Assembly (NCBI GenBank): GCA_002633005.1
Contig: NMRA01000059.1
Span: 299,883 to 363,882, forward strand
Length of the DNA stretch: 64,000 nucleotides
Direction of reading: 5' to 3'
DNA from: Phoronis australis
Lineage: Eukaryota; Phoronida; Phoronidae
Position numbers and translations under genes: made by a program. Shown here piece by piece: positions 35,301 to 46,642 of the stretch; positions within the stretch are counted from its first letter, which is position 1; the number at the start of each line of letters is the position of its first letter. The notes under the pieces are model-generated. The model did no database searches and was not told the origin of the DNA. It saw only the letters and a list, made by a program, of their open reading frames with translations.

Positions 35301-38300
35301 TTCTTACCAGCAGTTGTAACCCCAGCATCACAACTGCTGGTAGAAAAAAAAGAAGTCCCTGTTAGATTTTGGCATGACCAAATGTTTGCTAAACCAGCTA
35401 AGCATGGTGGAAATGTCTGTTGGTAAGTTAAGTTCGTTGCCATGTGTTCTTGCGGCCATTAGCTTTGTGCTATTAGCAGCCACGCTTTCTGAAACTGCGC
35501 TAGATATTGCACTGGGTAAAAATAAATTCTTACTAGTAAATAGGCCATTGCTGTATATTTAGTCTATCAGACAAAGAACTCATAATGCCATTTAGTTACG
35601 GAATAAGGATGACATTCAAGTTCTAATAATTCCTTTCAAAATGTTCTCAGACAGGTGGAGTCAGTGGCAAATTCATGAATATTTTGTGTCGATGACTATT
35701 TTGTGTGAGTCATGTAAGCATCCCACCACCCTGAGGCTCGTACCACCTAACTGAGGCTCCCACTACCTAACTGAGGCTCCCACCACCTAACTGAGGCTCC
35801 CACCACCTAACTGAGGCTCCCATCACCTAACTGAGGATCCCATCACCTAACTGAGGATCCCATCACCTAATTGAGGCGCCCACCACCTAAGTGAGACAGA
35901 GCCCAGACAGTTGTCTGATGCGGAGGCACAGAGTGAGACAGAGCCCATAGACAGTTCCGTGCATCACACAAACTTGTGAATATGAGCGTGCCATATTTGT
36001 CATTACCGGACGTTGATTATAATGATACACACTTGTGATTGTGAGCACTCCATCTTTTGTCATTACAGGACAGTAATTATACCACACACTTAAGGATATG
36101 AGAACGCCATCTTTTGTCATTACAGGACATTAATTTAAACCACCCTGGTCACGATATGCTATATGAGTACCACAGAAACCAATCAAATGATGTGGACAAT
36201 GTGCTAATGCATTGCCTGGGACACTGGCGCTTGACCAAACTGTTTCATGACTTGGTGTTTCTGCCGCAAGCTGTTGTTCCTGCTTCACAGCTTTTGCTTA
36301 AAGATAAGGAATGTGGTGTGCGCTTCTTTCATGATCAAATATTTGCAAAACCTGCTAAACATGGCGCCAATGTTGCCTGGTGAGTGTAGGGAACACCCAT
36401 GAACTGTTATCTGGTACAACTTGTCTTGTATCATGGTGATCAAGTCTGCATCTGAGCCATGTTTATCATTGCTTTGTTGAGGATGTAAAACTCATGTACA
36501 CTCCTAATCCAAAATTTAGTTCTCTAAACGTAATCTGTGTTTCATTCCAGAATAAATATTGTCATTTAGTTAATTGTTTATGAACATATTGTCACCTAAC
36601 CAGTCTAAGCAGACAATAATTTCTGCGAACAGCTAGTCTTCTCCAATTATAGTCCATTCAATCTGTAGTTTGGAATGTAGGTCCTTGGCTCCACTTTGCA
36701 GGGTTTCTCAAATGAACAGTTTCAGTGAATGTCAAACAAAGTAAATGCTTTATGGCTCATTCATCTCTGGACAAAAAATTTCAAAAGTACTTGTCATAAC
36801 AGATGTTGCAGCATTATGGGTACATACAGCAAGATTTTAGTGTGTTTCGTGGCTGCACTGACAGTGAAGTTAAGTTGGACTAATTTAGACACTTTAATAG
36901 TATTAAAGTGTCTAAATTAGTCCAACTTAATTCTCTGTCAGTGCAGCCACGAAACAGTAGGGCCGTCCCTGATTACACATACACACTAAAATCTTGCTGT
37001 ATGTACCCATAATGCACCAGCATCTGTCATGACAATAGCTCACTGTTTTCCACCATTGGAGGTGTTCTTCATTCTTATTAATCCTTACATTTTTTTGTCC
37101 GCTGCTTTACCAACGAAGTATTACTGCTGTGCTGTGTGCTGCAACTGATGGGAGAGAGCTGGATAAACTTGATAAGTGCCGTTTGATGCATGATGTTAAG
37201 CTCTTCACCTTCCTGACTTCAATCATTGATAAGAAAATGCAGAGCTAGTGAATGAAACGAGTTTGTCGAGTTAATTTTGAACCGAACAGAATCCCCTTTT
37301 TTAATGATACCCTGTCTATGCCCTTACTTTTGAGTGGTTGAAATCAGGAATATTTCCACAGCCATACACCTTGACAATTTCTGTCATGAGTTGTGAAAAT
37401 GTGCGCGGCATTCGTAAAGGAGGCACACGCCTCTGGGACAAAAGAGAGTTCTATTGCTGTGGTATTCTATTATGTTAGGTCTGAGCTGACATTGTTAGCT
37501 TTTTACTTTACCTGGCCATTATAATAAATATAATAAGTTATTTGTGTCCATTTCTATTGTTATAATTAGCAATGTTATACATTTCATGGAAAGAAATTAA
37601 AGAAAAAACCGTGATGAGTGTAAACTATAATGCTATTTTATACGCTGCCATCAAATTTTGGGTTCAAGCATATGTGGCATCACGTCAGTCCAGCTGTTGG
37701 TTCTTATCTTTCCATGTGCATTAATTATATTGAACTTCTGTAGCTGAAAATATAATAATTGGCCACACTGTTTTGTTTACAGGCATCAAGACTACTCCTA
37801 TTGGACAAGGACCAAACCACTGGCTCACTTGACGGTAAGGTTACTCTGTCTGATGATGGTATTCATGGATAATGCACAGTGCGCTCTTTGTTCATTCTGT
37901 TACATTACGTACTGCATGTTAGAAAAATGAGATCAGGTGAAATAGTAATGACACACAGAGTAAAAGTCTGATTGTCATTCAAACAAGTGTTGATAACAGT
38001 GTGTGTAGTTACTATAATGACAATTCAGTCAACTCTACAATTCAATTTACATTTAAATTATGTAACACTAATTCTCCATCATGTTAAGAGAGAAACATGG
38101 AGGCTTTTAACAATAGTAGTATTAGGACTCTAAAATCTGTGCATTTATGGAATTACTTCCTATACCCTGAGCATAACTTGAGGTCTATGTTCAAGTTTGT
38201 TTGGGTTTTTCATCCTTTGTTTGGAAATCAAGCTTTGACTAGTTGTCTTTTTGTTTGCAGGTTCACATTGCTCTGGATGACCAGACTTTGGATAACGGCC

Positions 38301-41300
38301 CTTTGCTGTACATTCCTGGCTCACATAGGTCAGATTTTGGTAGAGTCTTAAATTATCTGTATACCAATAATAATCATAATAATGACTTAGTAACATAATG
38401 GTAAGAGCTGTTTCAAGTCTTATTATGTAATCAAAGTGGCACATATTTGCTGTCTTTTTACTGAAAGGCAACAAACAATGGGCAGATTTAAAAACATTCC
38501 ACCATGGCTTTATATGTGCAGTGCACACTGGCTCATGTCCATGGCTTTATGTGTGCAGTGCACACTGGCTCTTGTTCACAATATGTTTGTTGATCCCCAA
38601 AGAACAGACATGGAGTAAATTTTCAGTATCGAAGGATCAACCAGTATACTTCAAATTTGAATGAGCATGCATTAAATTGGTTAACCGACAGTACTTTTGC
38701 ATTTTTATGCGCCCACATATTTATATGTGGATGCATTATGCCATCATTTCCGTCCGTCCGTCCGTCCATCCGTCCGTCTGGTGTCCGGCATCCGCTGCTC
38801 TATCTCCAAAACGCCTTGACATATGTTCATGAAATTTTGCATATGTGTTCCCAATGTGGATGGGACGGCATGAGCGAGCTTTCAAAGGGATCCGACTATG
38901 GGTGTGCCCCCTAGTGGCAATTTTAGTTTTTTACGTTTACCTCTGTATCTTCAAAAGTCCTCAACGGATTTTCATAAAATTCGATATGTTGGCACGTATT
39001 AGTGAGGTGACGTTGTTCTCTCATTTTCGGATGGATGCGACGTAGTTTGCGCCACCTAGTGGCCATTTTTACTGTTTTCGAGTCTGTTTTTTGCATCCAC
39101 CCCTCTGTCAACCAAACCGCTCGAAGAATGGTTATGAAAATTGGCATGTACGTTCATACTGTGAAGTGGACGGCTGATGATGATTTTCTGATGAGTTCAA
39201 CTACAGTGGCACCTCCTAGTCGCAGTTTTGTTTATTTTGCGCCTATGCCTGTATCTCCTAAACCGTTCGCAGGATCTTTACTAAATTTAGAGAGTGTATT
39301 CATATGATGTAGGCAATGAACCACAACAACTTTCGGATGGATCTGCCTGCTGGTGTGCCCCCTAGTGGCAATTTCATTTTTTTTACGTTTAACTGTATAT
39401 GTTCAAAGGTCCTCAACAGATTTTCATAAAATTTTGAGTATAGGCATCTATTGGTGAGGTGACGCTATCCTCCTGTTTTTGGATGGAATCGAGGTATTTT
39501 GCACCACCTGGTGGCCATTTTTGCCATTTTCGAATCTTGTTTTTGGCGTCCACCCTTCTATAAACCAAATCATTCTAGGGATGGTTTTAAAAAATGGCAT
39601 ATATTTTCTCAGTGTAAAGGGGACGACGTTTGATGAAGGCGACTGACTACTGTGGCTCTTCCTAGTGGTAGTTTTGTTTTGCTTTTTGCCCATAGCTGTA
39701 TCTCCTAAACTCACTACAGGATCTTTATTAAATTTATTGAGTGTACTTTGTAATGAAGATAACAAAAGATTTCTACTACTTTCAGACGGATCTAACGGAC
39801 ACTGTGCCCCACTTAAGTGGCAATTTCATTTTATTCTGTTTTCCTTTGTTTTTCTGAAGTTTCTTGACACATTTTTATGAAATATGGCATGTTCCATTTT
39901 TTTGATGGATTGTACGTTTTTGCGCCATCTAGTGGCTATTTTTATGATACAAATAAATAACCCTAAAAGCACACCATTTGCGATGCATTCGTGGGCGCAT
40001 TTCAATGCTCTGCATTGCTCTTGTGAATCAGTTTTGTGTACAATCAGAGCTGCTAGCAAACTACTTTACCTTGAGTTTATACAGAACCGTGGAGGTGGAA
40101 GTTCGTTGCTCACCAGTGACTGCTGGTTAGTAGTATATATGAAAGGGAATTAGACTTATTGCCTGAAATTTATAGTTTACGACTGAGAAGGAAAAAATAG
40201 ATTCCAATTTAATTGTTTTTGGTAAAAAAACAATGCTGACGTTCTGATTATTTTTTGCACAAGATAGAAAAAACAGAAGAGACTGGATTTGTCATGTAAC
40301 TTTCAATTTTTATTTTAAAAGAAAAATCAAGTTTTTCTGTTGTACAATGACCTGAACTACTAGTTGTATGATTTATTGATCCAATTTATTTCATTGAGAA
40401 CTAATCAATGAACCAAGTCAACCTATGTTTGTAGGTGGACAAGAAATGGCGAACCTCTTCCAGTTACAGATTTTAACTTTGTTGACATGGAGTCAATCAA
40501 GGTAATTGTCCATTTCAATAGATTTCTACAAATAACAATGTCAGTGTAAGTTCTAACATTCTTAGTTTTATGCGCCCACATATTTATACGTGGACGCATT
40601 ATGCCGTCATCTCTGTCCGTCCGTCCGGCGTCTGGTGTCCGCTGCTCTATTTCCAAAGCCGATTGATGTATGTTTATGAAATTTTGCACACGTGTTCTTT
40701 TCATGGATGGGACGGCATGAGCGAATTTTTGGATGGATCCGACTACCGGTTTTCCCCCCTATTTACAATTTTAATTTTTTACGTTTAGCTCTGTATCTTC
40801 AAAGGTTCTCAACATATTTTCACAAAATTTGGTATATAGGCATCTATTAATGAGGCGACAATATCCTCCCCTTTTTGGATGGATTGGACGGAGTTTGCGC
40901 CACCTAATGGGCATTTTTACTGTTTTCTAGTCTGTTTTTATCGTCCACCCCTCTTTCAACCAAACTGCTCTAAGCATGATTGTGAAAATTGGCATGTATA
41001 TTTTTACTATGACGAGGACAATTGACGATGATTTTCCGACGACTTCGAATACTGTGGCGCCTCCTAGTGGCAGTTTTGTTTTTTATGCACCTATAGCTAT
41101 ATTTCCTAACCGTTTGCTAGATCTTTACTAAATTTAGTAAGTGCATTGATATCATGATGACAACGGACGACGACGACAAGTTTCGGACAGATCTGACTAT
41201 TGGTGTGCCACCTAATGACAATTTGATTTTTTTGTGTTTACCTCTGTATCTTCAAAGGTCCTCAACATATTTTCATAAAATTTGGTGTACAGGTTTCTGT

Positions 41301-44300
41301 TAGTGAGATGACACTATCTTTCTGTTTTCAGATGGATTCGACGTAGTTTTCGCTACCTAGTGGCCATATTTACTGTTTTTGAGTCTAGTTTTTGGGGGTT
41401 CACCCCTCGATCAACCAAACCGCTTTCAGGATAATTGTGAAAACTGGCATATATGTTTTTACTATGAAGTGGACGAGTGACGATGATTTCTGTTGACTTT
41501 GACTACTGTGGCGCCTCCTAGTGGCAGATTCGTTTTTTGCGCCCTGGGTGTATCTCCTAAACCGTTTGCAGGATCTTTACTAAATTTGATAAGTGTGTTT
41601 ATATGATGTTGACAACGGACGAGTGTGCCCCCTGGTGTCAATTTTAGTTTTATGTCTACCTCTGTATCTTCAAAGGTCCTCAACGGATTTTCATAAATTT
41701 TTGAATATAGCATCTATTAGTGAGATGATGCTATCCTCTCATTTTTGGATGGAATCAAGGTATTTTGCACCACCTAGTGGCCATTTTTGCTGTTTTCGAG
41801 TCTGTTTTTTGGCGTCTACCTCTCTATAAACCAAATCATTCTAAGGATGGTTTTGAAAATTGGTGTATGTGTTCTCAGTGTGAAAAGGACGGTTGACGAC
41901 AACTTTGACTACTGTGGCACCTCCTAATGGTAGTTTTGTTTTTTTTTGCGCCCATAGCTGGATCTCCTAAACCCACTGCAGGATCTGTATTAGATTTTAT
42001 TAGTAAGTGTATTTATATGAAGCTAACAACAGACAATGATGACATTCAGGCGTATCCAATGAACAGTGTGCCTCCTAGTGGCAATTTCATTTCAATATGT
42101 TTCTCTGATGTTCCGGTATGGATTTCTATGAAATTTGGTGTATAGCTTTCTATTAAAGAAGCAATGACGTGGTTCTGTTTTCGGATGGATTGTACCTTTT
42201 TGCGCCATCTAGTAGCCATTTTTATGACACAAATAAACAACTCTAAAATCACACCATTTGCGATGCATTCGTGGGCGCATTTCAATGCTCCGCGCTGCTC
42301 TTGTTATCAGCGCCATGAACTTTTATCTGTACGGTCAACGGAGCCATTTCCAGTGACTTGTTCAATCACCATTTCTTGAAATTCTTCCAGTTAATGTACT
42401 TTACATACTAGTATCGACACATAACACTGTATGCACATGTTTACGCCCAAGTACCATGTGAAGGTGCACTTAAGTTCAGAATTAATTACATGTCCCTGTA
42501 TGTGAAAGGCTTGAGCAACATTTTCTTTGAAAAACATCATTTCAGACATTGGTGCATGGCCCAAAATACGCTCATGTGTGGTAATTTTGTTGTGGATTGT
42601 TTTAGACCATCTTGAATGAAGAGGAGAAGGCTAATTTCAACCCGGTGTCAGCCATGTTGAAAAAAGGCCAAGCCAGCTTTCATCATGGTCTTTCTGTACA
42701 TGGCTCTTATGGGAACAGGTAAAGTTGTATACTGGAACTTTTTTACTGTAAATCGGATGCTCCTGAAATTAATTTATCATTTATAATGAAGTTTTCAACA
42801 TATTGTAGTACTTCTTAACTTTGATGTTCAAGTGCAAAAGGGCAACAATTTATACTAGAAGCCTGGATATAATGATTTGTCCTCGGAAACAATTCTCTCA
42901 ACCATTATTGTTTAATACTTGTGTTGTAATAAAAAAGTCAAAACTAAATTACATTTTGTTTGAACATTTTTATGGGTTTATGTGCAAGGGACGAGTAAAA
43001 AGTGCTTACATCAAGAGTGTACATAACATCCATATTTCCCTAACACCTCCACCCATCCCAACGTGTTATGTAAAGGAAGATCAAATTAAAGTGACCATAT
43101 ACTCACCATATACTCACCTGTCAATACAAGGTAAATGGTGATTTCAAATACTACGAAGATACTTTGTAAACTTTTTAAGGTTACTATAATTGTGAATAGC
43201 CCTTATACTGTGCTAATGTTATTCCCTAAGGTCCGACAGCCCCAGGCGTGCTACTGTTCTAAACTACTTCATGGATGGTGTCATGTCTGACACGGATGAA
43301 GAAACATTGAAAGGAATAACTATTCCTAAGGTAAGATAGTCTTTCTCATGAATGTAAAAGGCAAAGCAAATTTTACAAGTTAAAGCACTTCATGTCAAGA
43401 GCACAGCCTTGCTGGGCTGCACTCATCTCATGCGGTGCTATTTTTATAAAACACCTTTTGTCTCGATTCATGTTTTGGATATAACCTTTCGGCATAGTTA
43501 TTTACTACAAACGAAAAGGTTGGAGTCTGATTGATTGCAATTGATACCTTAAGAAGCTCCATTTTGTCCTGATTAGTAGACTAAAAGGCAAAATCGAACT
43601 AAGGCTTTTACTGACATGCACTTAGATCTTATGTTCATTACCAACATGGAGGATGAACCAACATGGAGGATGAACCAACATGGAGGATGAAACCATCGGC
43701 AACTCAAGAAAATTTTTCAGAGCTTAGTAGAGTTGTCTGACCTTAAAACTGCATACACATTTCCCTTTACTAGAGCTGCCAGGATCATTCAACTATAATT
43801 CAAGATCAGAATATTCTTTTTAAACCCTAAAGGGCTTTGGTTAAGAATTCAACGTAGACAGCAACTGTGAAATGCAGCTTTAATTTAAAGGAATTTGGTT
43901 TTTTGTAATGAAGGTAATCAGCCTCTGCAAATTATCTTTTCGTGCTGTCATGTTTTGCATCGAAAATGGTCTCGACTAATAATGAACTTTAGTACTTTGT
44001 AAGTTCAGAAACCATCTCTCATCTGATACGTTATACAACTTGATATACACTTGCTCATATTGTTCTCTCCATACAATACAGCTTGATATACACTTGCTCA
44101 TACTGTTCTCTCCATACAATACAGCTTGATATACACTTGCTCATACTGTTCTCTCCATACAATACAGCTTGATATACACTTGCTCATACTGTTCTCTCCA
44201 TACAATACAGCTTCATATATACTTGCTCATACTGTTCTCTCCATACAATACAGCTTCATATACACTTGCTTATACTCTCCGTACAATTTCCGATCTTCAG

Positions 44301-44951
44301 TTGTGCAGCGGTATAGCAAATTGTCAATAAAAATAACAAACAAGCTAAAATAGTAACTATATTTTAAGATCACATCTCATCCTCAGACTCATGATAAAAT
44401 GAACGTTGTGGAAGCAAAATAACCCACAAAAGCAAGTAGAAGGACATACAAGCCAAAAGTGTGAATGTAGCCATGTTACATCATCAGACTATATGAGCTG
44501 TGTATGTCAAGCTGTCCAACAGGAAGTAGTCATGTTTTCAATCAAGTTTAAGATATTCATGTGAACAGATATTTAGTGATGGTACTGGAATATTGTTCTT
44601 AGTCGCAGCTGGACAATTGGTAGATTGCATTAAGACAAATGTTTCGAAATACCATAAAACTCGCCACTTGCAGCCATCTGTTTCCAAGATTTTATAGGAA
44701 TTGTCTGAATGCCCAAGTGCCCAAACTGGAATGAACATACTTTGTCCAACACCTTGAAGTTAATCTTGTGTTGAAGTTCTTAAAAATGTTTAGTTGGTGT
44801 GATTTTACAAATGCCACCCACTCAAACGAGCCTCCTTGAAACAGGCCCCCTTGAAACCCTTCTTTGTATATCTCTATTCTTTTTGTTTCAGGGAGAGAAG
44901 ATGGGTGGTCAATTCTTTCCTCTTGTCTATGATCCAGCTTGTACCAAGTAA
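32301..44951 (+). CDS. PhyH-family Fe(II)/2-oxoglutarate dioxygenase, nine exons with one duplicated
   Basis: Exons are 32301-32390, 33802-33939, 35169-35422 (3a) or 36126-36379 (3b), 37783-37834, 38261-38328, 40435-40501, 42606-42718, 43231-43330 and 44892-44951. They total 942 nt, 313 aa plus TAA, and every join keeps frame. PhyH enzymes (phytanoyl-CoA dioxygenase family) hydroxylate a substrate while decarboxylating 2-oxoglutarate. The metal triad is visible: His162-x-Asp164 in WHQDYSYW, and the distal His255 in LSVHGS. An Arg of PRRATVLNYF (266-267) would bind 2-oxoglutarate. PGSHRW (split codon at the exon 5/6 join) is a family signature. It lacks a clear PTS1 or N-terminal targeting signal, and it does not look like PHYHD1, so no symbol is given. 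The substrate is unknown. Introns carry two copies of the CTCF-like repeat and several minisatellites. Confidence 0.9.
34155..34330. repeat. 36-bp minisatellite in PhyH intron 2
   Basis: Four to five copies of a 36-bp unit containing gatgtaccatggtacagcat. The 12-bp palindrome GTACCATGGTAC is perfect in three units. The first and last units have changes in it (gtacgatggtac, gtattgtgctac). Confidence 0.93.
35169..35422 (+). CDS. PhyH exon 3a (first of two alternative versions)
   Basis: 254 nt, acceptor ttcatttccag|GATGCC, donor TGTTG|GTAAGT. Encodes DATCRHPGHEMLYEYWSNQT through KHGGNVCW, the region just before the HxD iron site. The last two bases (TG) join the first base of exon 4 to make Trp161. 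About 62 of 85 residues are shared with exon 3b. The frame enters at phase 0 and leaves at phase 2. Confidence 0.92.
35735..35890. repeat. 20-bp minisatellite between exons 3a and 3b
   Basis: Eight copies of ctgaggctcccaccacctaa with small changes, in the 703-bp intron that separates the two alternative exons. Confidence 0.93.
35960..36150 (+). repeat. tandem copies of the exon 3b splice acceptor region
   Basis: The acceptor segment tgtcattacag|GACATTAAT is preceded by two related copies: tgtcattacaggacagtaat (36058) and tgtcattaccggacgttgat (35998), at spacings of 60 and 57 bp. The middle copy keeps a usable AG; the first has lost it (ccgg). The copies share about 20 bases of exon 3b's 5' end as well as the intron side. 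Confidence 0.85.
36126..36379 (+). CDS. PhyH exon 3b (second alternative version)
   Basis: 254 nt, the same length as 3a. Acceptor tgtcattacag|GACATT, donor GCCTG|GTGAGT. Encodes DINLNHPGHDMLYEYHRNQS through KHGANVAW. The invariant core HCLGHWRLT.LFHDLVFLP is identical between versions apart from K/R. Differences cluster at the first nine residues (ATCR/INLN, W-S/H-R), at VEKKEVP/LKDKECG, and at the C-terminal end (VCW/VAW). The conserved frame and splice sites argue against a decayed copy. Confidence 0.92.
36793..37033. mobile_element. 240-bp foldback element in PhyH intron 3
   Basis: A long hairpin. The outer arms gtcataacagatg and catctgtcatgac, the middle arms agcaagattttagtgtgt and acacactaaaatcttgct, and the inner arms (36859-36897 against 36902-36940) are complementary. 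The inner block aagtgtctaaattagtccaa is nearly perfect around a loop of a few bases. The extra sequence agtagggccgtccctgatta occurs only in the right arm, an insertion. Confidence 0.9.
38706..40024 (+). mobile_element. modular ~147-bp-unit repeat, copy C (CTCF-like sites)
   Basis: Starts with the palindromic end tatgcgcccacatatttata, then a (ccgt)n tract, and ends cgtgggcgcatttcaatgct plus ctgcattgctcttgt. CTCF-like boxes (minus-strand reading GCCACTAGGGGGCAC and variants) start at 38904, 39049, 39208, 39356, 39501, 39655, 39805 and 39922, a spacing of 145-159 bp except the last (117). All face the same way. Located in the intron between PhyH exons 5 and 6. Confidence 0.88.
40569..42304 (+). 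mobile_element. modular repeat, copy D
   Basis: The longest uninterrupted copy (1.7 kb), with the same ends as copy C. Boxes lie at about 40896, 41055, 41202, 41347, 41509, 41622, 41764, 41913, 42068 and 42200. Units follow the same three-flavour order seen in the other copies. It lies in the intron between PhyH exons 6 and 7, so two neighbouring introns of this gene each hold one copy. Confidence 0.88.
43645..43692. repeat. short 17-bp tandem triplet
   Basis: caacatggaggatgaac occurs three times in a row in PhyH intron 8. Confidence 0.85.
44032..44278. repeat. 43-bp minisatellite in PhyH intron 8
   Basis: Six copies of a 43-bp unit that opens cttgatatacacttgctcat and continues actgttctctccatacaata. 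The last copies are shortened. The reading frame at 44126-44353 is only this repeat. Confidence 0.93.
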
Positions 44952-45830
44952 AGTGCCAAAATCAAGCTGCACTTCAAACTACAACTTATAAATGCAGAAT
45001 GGCAGAAATACTAATCAAACAAAGCATGCCATATCACTAAATAGCATGCCATATCACTCATTATTTCTTGAGTGTTTTCAGGCTATGTAGGATACTAGAA
45101 AAATGTTTTCTCTAACTTTGTAACGTTACCATGAATGAACTTTGTTTTTACTAAATTTTCATAAAAAAGCATGGTCAAATGATCTTATTAATGGTAAATT
45201 GGCTTTAAGTCCACAATCATATTTTACCGAGTTTTAGAAAATATGCTTTTTGCTGTCTGGTTAAATTCTAGTTTTGTAGATGTTTGGCTAATGGAAAGTA
45301 ATGTGGAGCAGATGGGGACATATGGGTTGAACACTAAGTTCTCACGTGTTACTTGAAGGAAATAATAAAATTTAATTTTAACCAAAGTTGGTGCCATCTG
45401 CGTATGTTTTTATTAAAGACGAGCATCATCTTTGATTGCAAAAAACATTTTAAACCATCTTTCAAAAGTTGACCAACATTATGTTGCCATTTGGAACAGA
45501 GTGAAGCTGAGAAGAGGACAACAACATGGAGGAAACTGGCCAGTGTTGGACAGATACACTCAAAACTGAGTTGAGACTACAATAAAGGAAGACCTCACTG
45601 TAATCAAATAATGCATAAAATTGTATTTTGTTAACTTACATCTTCTCCAGATATTTTATGTATCTGTTCACAAGTTCATATTTTACAAGACTGATTAATG
45701 AACACACACACAAGCACACCATAACATAAACCTCATCCATTATACAGTGGCACTACTTTGGCAGTGACAGACATTGTGTGGACAGTTTTAAAAAGGAATA
45801 AATGTTTTTGACATTAACTTTCCTAACAAG
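44952..45830 (+). other. PhyH 3' flank with candidate poly(A) signal
   Basis: AT-rich sequence after the TAA. AATAAA at 45364-45369 is the clearest candidate polyadenylation signal and would give a 3'UTR of about 430 nt. A small direct duplicate (gcatgccatatcactaaata / gcatgccatatcactca) lies at about 45025-45060. No further gene seen. Confidence 0.5.
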
Positions 45831-46642
45831 AGCAACGCAGAACATTGAAATGCACCTGTGATTCCACCGCTAATGATGTGCTTCTAGGGATGTTTATTTG
45901 TATCATAAAAATGGCCATTATATGGCAAAGAATACATTGAACCCATCCAAAAATGGGAAGGTGTTGTCATCTTTCAAAACCATTAGCAAATTTTATGAAA
46001 ATCTGTCAAAGAACTGCCACCAGTAGTCTGTGGTAGTCGAATCCATCCATCTGCTGTCAAGTTAATAGGAATACAACTGCAAAAGTTCAAAAACATCTTG
46101 CAAGGGTTTAGAACATACAGCCGTAAATACAAAAATGTCACTAGGGGGCACCACAGTTGTTGGACCCGTTTGAAAATCCATGACAATCATGCTCTTGTCA
46201 GTAGGAACACATCTGCCAATTTGGCAGATACAAAAGTTGACAAAAATAATTAAAATGGTCATTAAAGGAAAGGTACTCTCCTCTTCATAACAGAAACTTG
46301 TTTGCAAATGTGCAGAATAAAATTGCCACAAGGGAGCACTGCTGTAGTTGGATTGGTCTGAAACTCACCGTTTTCTGTAGGCATTGCCATAGGTACAAAA
46401 AGATCTTGCAAAGGGTAAAGGGGATACAGCAATTTGTTAAGGACCTTTGTAGATACAGAGTTAAACGTAAAAAATAAGGTTGCCATTAGGAGGCACACCA
46501 ATACGTCTGAAAGTTCGCTCATGCCGTCCCAGCCATCAGAAGAACATTTGTGCAAAATTTGATCAACATACATCAAAGGGTTTTGGAGCAGTGGACGCTA
46601 GACAAATGACGGACGGACGAACAGGGATGACGGGTGCATACA
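45828..46642 (-). mobile_element. modular repeat, copy E (diverged)
   Basis: Same end as copies A and B in diverged form (aacaagagcaacgcagaaca). Recognisable boxes include gccattatatggc (45912), gtcactagggggcacc (46137) and gccattaggaggcacacc (46483). A short (gacg)n tract is at 46605-46620. The palindromic end is eroded. Older than copies A-D by its divergence. Confidence 0.75.

Noticed and set aside
38261-38345. Alternative donor at 38339 for PhyH exon 5
   Set aside because: The donor after 38328 restores the family motif PGSHRW and keeps phase with exon 6. The later one breaks the frame.
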